A stretch of DNA of 64,000 nucleotides. It comes from Linum tenue (lineage: Eukaryota > Streptophyta > Magnoliopsida > Malpighiales > Linaceae). Positions within the stretch are counted from its first letter, which is position 1. The number at the start of each line of letters is the position of its first letter. Positions 56,205 through 64,000 of the stretch are shown piece after piece. A program made the position numbers and the translations under genes. The stretch spans positions 4,804,937 to 4,868,936 of the forward strand of contig CAMGYJ010000009.1 of the NCBI GenBank assembly GCA_946122785.1, given 5' to 3'. Below the pieces are notes generated by a model. The model was not told the origin of the DNA. It searched no databases and saw only the letters and a program-made list of their open reading frames with translations.

Positions 56205-56925
56205 GTGCTGCTGTTGTGGAAGAAATCATCACAAGGGCAGAAGCTGTGTATTTGAGAGTCCCTACGGATTCCAGTTCCTGATGAGTAGGCTCCAGGTCAA
56301 ACAATTTTTGTTAATGGATTGCAAATTTCATCCTCTGCCAGAGCTGGAGTGCACCCTATTCTTTCTCCTTAGGGTTGTCACTAACTATGGAGAATTGTAT
56401 TTTGATCTAGATGCTTTCACGCATGGATCTATAGTTTTGTTGTCTTTCATATTGTCCCCTGGAAATTCAGTCAAAATGGACATCAGAGCTGTAAGTGTGC
56501 CTGTGGCTGTATATGTATCAAAACGAAGCAGAATTTGCAAGGAGAAATAGGCCTAATTTTCTTGTTGCATCATTGGGAACATGAAGATGAGAAAACAGAA
56601 CCAAACAACAATTGCAACATACATAAGAAAACCCAAATTTTCTTGGAAACGCCTCAATGCTGTAGCTTAAGACTGTTCCAATCGAGCCTTAGTTAGTTAA
56701 TATACTTCGGCAATAAGAAGCTGCTTCCAGGTTGGAAGGGGGTCTGTCATTTTTTGGGTTCTGCCCTTGACTTCTATGCTCTGCTGCCGCTGTTCTGTTG
56801 GGTTCTGTGTTTATTATTTATTTCCAGATTCAAGTCGCAACTTCGAGTATTTCTATAAATTCCACCATTCTCTGAGGCCTGAGCTTTGTATGTTATTTAA
56901 AAAACGAAAATTTAGTACATGATAA
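56205..56925 (+). other. BOP1 3' flank
   Basis: Probable 3' UTR and intergenic DNA. ATGGATTGCAAATT(T/C)CATCC, found in the last BOP1 exon at about 56120, recurs at about 56314, hinting at a partial duplication of that exon. No other gene. Confidence 0.4.
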
Positions 56926-57007
56926 GTGGACGTGCCGGAGTGGTTATCGGGCATGACTAGAAATCATGTGGGCTTTGCCCGCGCAGGTTCGAATCCTGCC
57001 GTCCACG
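56926..57007 (+). tRNA. tRNA-Ser (anticodon AGA)
   Basis: The acceptor stem GTGGACG pairs with CGTCCAC, with discriminator G at 57007. Box A-like TGCCGGAGTGG and box B GGTTCGAATCC are present. The anticodon stem CATGA/TCATG holds the loop CTAGAAA with AGA at 56959-56961. A long variable arm (TGGGCTTTGCCCGC) is typical of class II serine tRNAs. TTTT about 7-10 bases downstream suits Pol III termination. There is no intron and no encoded CCA. Confidence 0.96.
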
Positions 57008-57734
57008 ATTCTATTTTATTTTTAATTCCATTTAAGCCCTTAAAAAAGGGTAAAGTTTATCTCCCTCTTGTTGCTGCCGCAAGTGCCTAACGTGGCAGAT
57101 ACTAAAGAAACAGAAAGCTGGAGTTTTAGGCAGAGACTTGGTCTTCAAGTCAAATCGATGCTTGCTTCACTCGTAGCAGAAACGTCATCTGTCACAAACT
57201 TGAGGTATTGACAATACAGCAGGTTAATAATGGAGGTTGGTACTAAAGCGCCCACTACGAAAGCCATTTTGGAAGAACATAACAAGTTAAAGACTCAGCT
57301 TTTAGTTTATGTATCTATAATGACAAACTTGGTTTCATGTTCTTCACATTTTCCCTTCCAGTTGTCACGGAAGGTAAAATACATACTAGAAGTACATAAT
57401 AACAAGTTAAAGTTGTATTTTTCCCCATTAACAGTATTTGGGTTCAGTGTACTACAGAGAACCAGTGCAACCACAATTCATGAATTCTGGTACACAGACA
57501 GATAAAGCATCAGCTACTTGTTGAAGAGTGGACCTATTACCTCTTCATACTGATAGCCATTCACCACAACTGAAACACTATCATGAGTGTGCAAATCTTT
57601 TGCACATCACTTATGCAGCTGGCTCCACTGATTGTTTCAGCTTCTGCTCAACTTAATCAGAGGAGCCAAAGCCAGAATGTTTGTACTGAAATAACAAATC
57701 CACACGATTCAGCTGCACCCAAATACCGGCCATC
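57008..57734. other. interval without a recognised gene
   Basis: The phrase AACAAGTTAAAG occurs twice (57280 and 57401) within an AT-rich stretch. The short + frame at 57230-57505 has no domain. The last part is the probable 3' UTR of the minus-strand gene ending at 57735. Confidence 0.35.
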
Positions 57735-59159
57735 TCAGAATCCATAAGTTCCATCCTCTTGCAAACTCATATCATGAACTTCAGAGCCTGAACTCCTGGA
57801 ATTCACCCCAGCTCGATTCATGGTCCTACGACCATTGTCATGCTGAATCCTACTACTGGTCCTGATGTCCCTTCTGCTAGACAAAGTCCTTCCTTTGTGC
57901 TTTATCTGGGATTGGAAACTCCGATCATAAATCTCAGAGCCCGAACTCCTGGTATTCTGGAAACCTCGAGTATCACCATCACTATTGTTCTGAATGCTTC
58001 TAGTCCTGCTCTTACTTGTCCTTGATACAGTGCTTCCTCTATGCTTTACCTGGGATTGGAAATTCGCATCATAAGTTTCAGAGTCCATATTTCTGCCACT
58101 CCTGAAACCTCGAGTCTCACCATCGCTACTGTTATGGATCCTACTAGTCCTGCCCAAACTTCTGCTTGACAAAGTCCTTCCACTGTTATTTATCTGGAAT
58201 TGAAAGCTCGAATCATTAATGTCAGAGTCAGGATTCCTGCCATTCCTGAAACCTCGAGCCTCGCCTTCACCATTGTCCTGAATCCTACTACTACTAGTCC
58301 TGCTCTTGCTTGTGTTAGACAGATTCCTTCCTGGCAACTTCCTGTGAAACCGACCTTGACTCGAATCCAATTCCCCACTAGCATTCCCAAACCTCCCACT
58401 CCCTCTATTCCTCACTTCACCGCCATTTCTCCTCCCACCAACACTCTTGTAATTGTTCAAGCCCGAGTTTCCACTAGAATACTGCGAGCTGTCATCTTCC
58501 AAGTCAGAAGAGTTCTGGGTTTTAAACCTCCTTCTACCTCTTTGCATCCCTCCATATCTCCCAACACCGTTCTCCCCTGCCGTACCCGGCCAATCACCCA
58601 ATTCCTCATTCTCCAACTCCTCATCGTCAACCCCAGCGACCTTCCCGTAGGGCTTCACGCTATGAACAACCCCTTTAGGGAAAAACCTAGCGGAAGGGAT
58701 GCCGCCGTCGGGGGTCTTGAACAACTGGGGGCCATCTCTCTCCGTCCACAAATCGAACCCACCGGGCTTCTGAAACCTATCGGCCAAAACCTTCACCTGC
58801 TCGTCCGCGCCCACGGAGAAGAGAGTGGGCGCCTTGTTGACAACCTCCCATGGGCGCTCCAGCTCGGCCACCGCCGCCTTGAGCTCGGCTCGCTTCCGCA
58901 TCTCGTAGATCTGCCTCTCGCGGCTCAGGCGAGCCTTGAGGAGCTGCTTGGATTTCTTGGCCTGCATCCGCTTCCACTGCCACCGCGATACTCCGCCTGG
59001 GTAGGTTCGTGGGCCGCCGCCCATTCGGATTACGGTGGATTTCCTAGGGACGGGTTTGGGTTGGATGGAGAGGTGGGAGAATTTGGAGAGGAAGAGAGGG
59101 CTTTCGGATGCTAGGGTTTTGGAGAAGGAGAGATGGGGTGGGAGGATTGACATCGCCAT
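57735..59159 (-). CDS. plastid-targeted GGPRTYPGG-type protein (EMB1513-like)
   Basis: A single exon of 474 codons from the Met at 59159 (MAMSILPPHLSFSKT); the frame stays open to 59270, but the extra Met is less likely because similarity and the transit-like start begin here. The first 45 residues are Ser/Pro/Lys-rich and acid-poor, suggesting chloroplast import. The conserved block follows: GGGPRTYPGGVSRWQWKRMQ, then AKKSKQLLKARLSRERQIYE, a long basic helix, PTLFSVGADEQVKVLADRFQ, FDLWTERDGPQLF and SARFFPKGVVHSVKPYG. To my recollection this block defines the Arabidopsis EMB1513 group; the biochemical role is unknown to me. The C-terminal half is low complexity and made of four diverged repeats of about 45 residues (SSRIQ..DGE.RGFRNGR..DSE..D.SFQ.Q). 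Certain as a gene; naming is tentative. Confidence 0.8.
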   Translation of the reverse strand: MAMSILPPHLSFSKTLASESPLFLSKFSHLSIQPKPVPRKSTVIRMGGGPRTYPGGVSRWQWKRMQAKKSKQLLKARLSRERQIYEMRKRAELKAAVAELERPWEVVNKAPTLFSVGADEQVKVLADRFQKPGGFDLWTERDGPQLFKTPDGGIPSARFFPKGVVHSVKPYGKVAGVDDEELENEELGDWPGTAGENGVGRYGGMQRGRRRFKTQNSSDLEDDSSQYSSGNSGLNNYKSVGGRRNGGEVRNRGSGRFGNASGELDSSQGRFHRKLPGRNLSNTSKSRTSSSRIQDNGEGEARGFRNGRNPDSDINDSSFQFQINNSGRTLSSRSLGRTSRIHNSSDGETRGFRSGRNMDSETYDANFQSQVKHRGSTVSRTSKSRTRSIQNNSDGDTRGFQNTRSSGSEIYDRSFQSQIKHKGRTLSSRRDIRTSSRIQHDNGRRTMNRAGVNSRSSGSEVHDMSLQEDGTYGF

Positions 59160-59518
59160 CGGCTGTGGATTAGCGGAGACACCACCGGAACAGAATACCA
59201 ATTTCCCGACGACGGCAGTAGTACTAGCAGAGGAAAAGAATGGGTGGTCCGTCGCTCGACAATCGATCACATTTAGTTATCCGTTATAGGAGTACTATTT
59301 TGATATTTTCCAAGAGGGATGGGGAGGCGAGAAAATAAGAGGCGAGAAAAATTGTTGTTTTACGAGAAAAAATGAAGGAAAAGTAGGACTGTAGGAGTGA
59401 CAGTTTACTAATAAAATAAATAAACTGATTTTATTAATGATGTGCTACCAATGAATATCTTTTAATAATTTTATTTCCGTTTAAACTTTTAAAGCTAAAT
59501 CTTTTGCTACTTTGAGTT
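59160..59518. other. upstream region of the plastid-protein gene
   Basis: 5' leader and promoter of the minus-strand gene, followed by AT-rich DNA. No further feature. Confidence 0.3.
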
Positions 59519-59805
59519 TGTCAAGAACCAGTTGATTCTAATAATTCGAGTTGTTGGGAGATGTTAAATCGTGAATCATATACCACTCACTAACACACTC
59601 ACTCAAACGAAAGTCAATCAACTCATAAGGGCTTTCGTTTGCACATGTCCTGAATACGATAAACTTCAAAAATGGGGTCATCGGAATTCAAACACAAGAT
59701 CTCTCGGTCACAACAGGATCTGATACCATGTCACGAACCGGTTGATCCTAATAACTCGAGTTGTTGGGAGAGATTCAATCGTGTATTATATACCACTCAC
59801 TAATA
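59519..59805 (-). mobile_element. TRIM/SMART-like miniature LTR retrotransposon (287 bp)
   Basis: Two direct 77-bp repeats, 59519-59595 and 59729-59805 (TGTCA(A/C)GAACC(A/G)GTTGAT ... CCACTCACTAA(C/T)A), enclose 133 bp. On the minus strand, TGGTATCAGATCC directly abuts the repeat at 59728, as a tRNA-iMet-type primer-binding site would. GGGGTCATCGG is nearby. There is no coding capacity. Repeats this short resemble the smallest known TRIM elements. The flanking pentamers do not match, so an edge may be eroded. Confidence 0.72.
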
Positions 59806-61280
59806 GCGGTTATGATGATTACTCTGAAGTAGTAGACACTAGACACCATGACTACAAAGAGAAATTGGGCATGAAATCTGGTTATCGGAAGTGTTGTAGG
59901 TTCGGTAATCCATATTCCATGCTGTCATTTCTGTTCCTCTTCTGGTTTTTTCGATACTCCACACAACAGTTTTGTTCCTTTTTTGGTTTTTTACCTTTTA
60001 GTTGTACTTTGCATGAAAGTTCAATAGAATCAGGTTGTTTGTATGAGTCATTTATAAAACGAGTCATTTGCTTAAATGTAGGCATTTGAAAAATGTAGAC
60101 AATAAGATGCAAAAGCAAGCCTAAATTATGCCTTGATGCTAACAATACAACATGCACAAAAGGGTATGAAGGCTAGGGAATTTAACAAACACTTGGTGTG
60201 TATATCATTCAAAAGCCAAAACATGAAAACTTTTTCCATCTAGGCATCCACAAGCCATCATACACCTCAAACCGCATTCATCCATTCATCATTCAACTAA
60301 TCACTTGCCTAATTCAATCATATAATGACAAAAGTACAATTCTCCTCACTTAAGTACCCTAGAACCATTTTTCCCAAATTGACAAGGTAGAGGCATTTAC
60401 ACACCTAGAAACATAAGTAAGCACATTGGGGAAGGTGAGGAGAAGGCCAAAACATTAACCTGAGGAGGTTGCTGGAGGCTCGCCGGAGCCTCGACATTGG
60501 TGGAACAATGGTAACAGATCACCGCGAGATTGGCACCGAAGGAGCTCCTAGGGGATATGATCGTGGGCGTGAGCTTGTTTTTTGATTTTGGGTGGTTAGA
60601 AGTCGATGAAAACGTCTAACAATCGTTAGAGGATGTTTTGCGGTGACTTTTCAGAGAATTGAGACCACCTGGGCAATGTTCAGGGCTAGACGGAGTTCAC
60701 AGCTTTACATACTCGCCCCATGCAGAAGTCACTGTTTTGTGTTGAAAGTCACGACCAAACTGTGAGATCGATAACAAATCGTGAGTCCGATGCAAAACGA
60801 TGCACATTGAGTCAAAAGTCATGGGTTCAACTTGACACTCACACACATATCTCTCAAACACACGACAACACAAGAGAGAAATAGTAAAAAGAAAAACAAA
60901 CCTATGTTGGGTTGTTTCCCAACAAGTGCTACTTTTTACGTTATTAGGTAGACGCAATTGGTGACTCATCTTGATTTGTAGCAACATGCCTCTAAGATTG
61001 GATCCACCACACTCTTAGGACACACCATTACCCTGACACTTTTCAACTTTTCCTTCATCGAGCCAACCTTCCTTCTCCTTTCCTCTTTCCTTCCTATGGG
61101 GCATCTTTGGGATCATCATTTTAGTTCGCCATACCCTTTTGGTCTTCACCTTAGCTACCATGGGAGGCTCCACAACTTGTTTCACATTACAAGAAACAAA
61201 CACATGATTTTTCCACCAAATGGGTCAAAGAATTGACCGAGGTGGACTTGCCCTTCAAAGGCTGAGGGTTCTCATTCACC
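59806..61280. other. interval without a recognised gene
   Basis: AT-rich to about 60420, then mixed. Part of it may belong to the Gypsy relic next door (minus-strand pol would lie here), but I see no RT or integrase motif. Confidence 0.35.
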
Positions 61281-62650
61281 TTAATTACCTTGGTCAACAT
61301 GAACATTCAAGGGTACATCTTTCACATTATTACCCACGAATAAGGTGATCCTCTCATCATCTTCTTTCAATATCAATGTACTCTCATCGACATCTATCAA
61401 AGCCTTGGTAATGGCTAGGAATGGTCGCCCAAGTATAAGTGGGAATTCTATGTCCTCGTTAATATCAAGGATCACAAAATCGGTACAAAAGTAGAAGTTT
61501 CCCACTTGTACTAGAAGATTTTCTGCTATGCACTTAGTTTGAACCACATACCTAGCCGCTAAATGCACACACATAATTGTATATGTCAATTCACCTAAGC
61601 CTAACTTCATGTAAAATGTATCTGGCATGACATTTATGCTCACTCCTAAATCCTCTAAGGACTTCTCTACAAGAAATGAGCCTAATTGAAAAGGGATAGT
61701 GAAAGTCCTTGGGTCTCGTTGCTTTTGAGGGATCTTGCTTTGGAGGATGGCAGAGCATTCCTCGCTTAGCTCCACCATGGAGATGTCGGTGAGCTTCCTT
61801 TTCTTCTTGAGAACATCCTTCATGAAATTGGCATACTTCGACATTTGGGCCTAAGCATCCAAGAAAGGCACGATCACATTGAGCTTCTTGAGGACATCCA
61901 TAAACTTGCGGAACTCGACTTTAAGTTGGACTTTCTGCATCCTTGTAGGATAAGGAAGGGGAGGCTTGTACTTAGCCACGGGAAGTGGCGTCGACAATTT
62001 TTTCCTAGCCTCTTCCTCCTTATCCTCATTGGAATCTTCTTAATCTTGAATTGGTGGAGGGAGCTCCACCTCTAAATTCTTCTTTGGAGGAACATCTTGG
62101 GTCACCTTGCTGCTTCGGAGGAAGTTTGCGTACAATCACGCCCTTTGGTCTTTGGGGTTGGATATTGTTTGAGCTGGAAGCTCCCCTTTCACTCTCTCTG
62201 TAAGTATCTTGGCAAGGTTCGTGGTTCGCGTCTCCAAGTTTCGGAGGCAAGCTTGATGACCCTCAAACCAGTCTCAAGAGAAACAAACTTGTTGATAGAT
62301 ACCTCCATAAAATTCTCGATAAGATCAAATTTCTTCATGGTTGTGCTCAATAAGGCATTGACAAGGTTCGCAAGCTTTGAAAGCTTGTCCAGTTGTTTTT
62401 TTGTTGGAAACCTTGTCCGCCTTGTGGTTGGAATGATTGAACCTTGTCCGCTTTGAAGGCCATTAGACCGTTAATCCTGAACCCATTTGCTTGATCGGAC
62501 CAACGACGTAAACCGGCTTGGCAACCTTGGTTTAGGTGTATTTTCGGGTAGTGGTTGTTGGTAATGCCATTTACGTTGACCTACTTTGGATCGGCTAAAG
62601 TTTTGTGACAGTTCATTTGGTGTATTGGGTGGTCTCTGCTACGTGAGTTG
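61281..62650 (-). pseudogene. Ty3/Gypsy gag-protease relic
   Basis: The minus frame 61844-61281 resembles the retroviral-type aspartic protease region of plant Gypsy elements (Athila/Tat-like): DVLKKKRKL, ECSAILQ.K.PQK.RDP..FTIP, DLGVSINVMPDTFYMKLGLG, and FVILDINEDIEFPLILGRPF. The frame continues upstream through a stop at 61852-61854 into YKPPLPYPTRMQK and then, with further breaks, into gag-like sequence up to about 62650 (for example GASSSNNIQPQRPKG). No LTRs, RT or integrase were found, so this is a degraded fragment. Confidence 0.8.
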
Positions 62651-64000
62651 GGGCAATCCCATTGACTTGGGAAATGTAATACCATTTTAAAACGATCACC
62701 AATTCCAGTTATCAGCATGAGCTGCTAGTTGCTTGCTGTACCGTCCAGCCTTGGATGCAATTCTTAGAGCGGGCAAATTCATAACTAAACTCAAAGCTTC
62801 CAGAGAGGCCGCAAAAGCAGAATTTGACTTGAAGAAGAGGGTGAGAATAGTCCTAAAAGCCCAAGCCACCCACCCACCGTACGTGCAACTTCCCCACGCC
62901 AAACTAGCTAGCCCACTTGGAGAGAGAGAATCATTTTCCCTTCTGTTGATATGACTTGAATCGGACTATCAGCCGCTACGATTAGAAGTCACGGGGTCTG
63001 TAACCGTTTCCTTTACGAGATTGGATTAGGTTTTAGACCCATTTCCTTTGTAATCTGTATCTCCTCGAAGTATAGTGAAAACTGGCTCTCTCTCCTGTCC
63101 GTGGACTTAGCTAACACACATTGTGTTAGTGAACCACGTAAATCATGTGTAGTGTGCTTTCTGTTTTCGTTTTCCTGCTTTGTCGAATCCTCCGATTTCC
63201 AGATCCGTAGCAGCGCAGTTATAACACCTTCCCAATAATCTATATCTGACAAATAGCTGGCAACCAGCCAACCGTGCAAGCTGCAGCAGGCAGTGGATCT
63301 CCAGCGAGCAATCAGAGAGAGAGAGAGAGAGGCAGTGAAGGTATTTGTATTTTTTGGGAACAGGAACCTGACACTCTCCTTCTTTCTCTAATTATCACTC
63401 AATTCATCATATTTAAAAACAAAGATCCAAACAGAGTCACATACCCTTGTCTGCCTGCCCGCAACGCAACCACCGCAGATGTAGAAAAAAAATATTTAGC
63501 TAGGTATCTCAATTCTTGTTGTTTTTTACGTTTGTGCCCAGAACCGACAAATGATCGTAGGAATTCTTTTAATTGCATTTAAATGTTCAATAATTATGTT
63601 GGTCTTAATTTACTCAAATTATTTTATACTTTGGATGTTCTGTAAGAATCTTGGACCAAGATTTTGTCCCGATTGTTAGGTAAGAAATTGTTTGCCTTGT
63701 TCACAAATGAACAAAAAATGTTTGGCTTGTCTCCTTGTGGAAGATTAATGTAGTAGTAGCATAGTATAGACACGTATCTTAATTATGTAGCGAAAACATA
63801 ATCACTACCTAACTGATCAGTGTTTTACCACCTAAAAGGAAACAAAACACAAGAGATTTGGTGGGATCACTGTTTCTTGTTCTTAGGATTGTGTGATGAA
63901 CTAAGTGAAAAAAAAAACATTTTAAAGAAAATTTAGAAGGGGATCACCGTCTCTGGAGTAACTGGAGCGAGAATATATCAACAATCTTCTTTCTGCTCTT
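62651..64000. other. interval without a recognised gene; GA microsatellite
   Basis: A (GA)n run lies at about 63316-63332. Opposed short frames at 62696-62954 have a protein-like look (the + frame reads ALDAILRAGKFITKLKASRE) but match nothing I know; it could be an exon of a gene extending beyond the window. The remainder is AT-rich. Confidence 0.35.

Noticed and set aside
62696..62954. Opposed frames with protein-like composition near the right end
   Set aside because: No family recognised and no splice structure could be built within the window.

Overview
The window looks like nuclear DNA of a flowering plant, almost certainly a eudicot. Its genes carry many short introns, it has a eukaryotic tRNA-Ser, and plant-specific families are present (SUVH-type SRA protein, RETICULATA, plant-type ATG1, a plastid-targeted protein). 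Between the genes lies a dense mixture of LINE, Copia, Gypsy, hAT-like, MULE-like and MITE elements. I cannot name the species.

Layout. 1-2.5 kb: AT-rich DNA with an array of ATATCC-type motifs and a hAT-like element. 3.4-5.1 kb (-): an SRA-domain protein of the SUVH5/6 type that ends without pre-SET/SET. 6.2-7.05 kb: a 419-bp tandem duplication. 7.5-13.5 kb (-): a decayed LINE. 14.8-16.4 kb: a MITE, a long inverted repeat, and a minisatellite split by a hAT-like element. 17.0-19.3 kb (+): sugar phosphatase SGPP. 19.6-21.2 kb: three nested TIR elements. 21.2-25.2 kb: a hAT-like element split by a second LINE. 25.5-31.5 kb (+): autophagy kinase ATG1, 13 exons. 34.1-36.2 kb (+): RETICULATA, 7 exons with one GC-AG intron. 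38.1 kb: another hAT-like element. 39.4-40.7 kb (+): LC8-type dynein light chain. 42.3-47.7 kb (-): a young Copia element with a hAT-like insertion in gag. 48.4-49.5 kb: a MULE-like element with a nested MITE and possible captured sequence. 50.5-56.2 kb (+): ribosome-biogenesis factor BOP1, 19 exons, one of whose introns is U12-type AT-AC. 56.9 kb: tRNA-Ser(AGA). 57.7-59.2 kb (-): a plastid-targeted RNA-helicase-like/EMB1513-like protein without a helicase domain. 59.5 kb: a very short TRIM-like LTR element. 61.3-62.6 kb (-): a Gypsy gag/protease relic.

The host genes do not form an operon-like pathway; they are independent housekeeping loci (autophagy initiation, plastid/leaf development, 60S ribosome assembly, sugar-phosphate hydrolysis). 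From memory, the Arabidopsis counterparts of ATG1c, RE, SGPP and BOP1 all lie on the lower arm of chromosome 2, so the window may be an ancestral collinear block expanded by transposons. Exon junctions for the four large genes were placed by hand. Every one keeps the reading frame through to the stop codon, giving predicted proteins of 305, 733, 423 and 737 residues.

The most notable items are the U12 AT-AC intron in BOP1, the 5'-TA...CA-3' Copia LTRs defined by a 5-bp target duplication, the dated nesting of hAT-like elements, the SRA-only SUVH relative, and the candidate Pack-MULE. I found no clearly new biological system.
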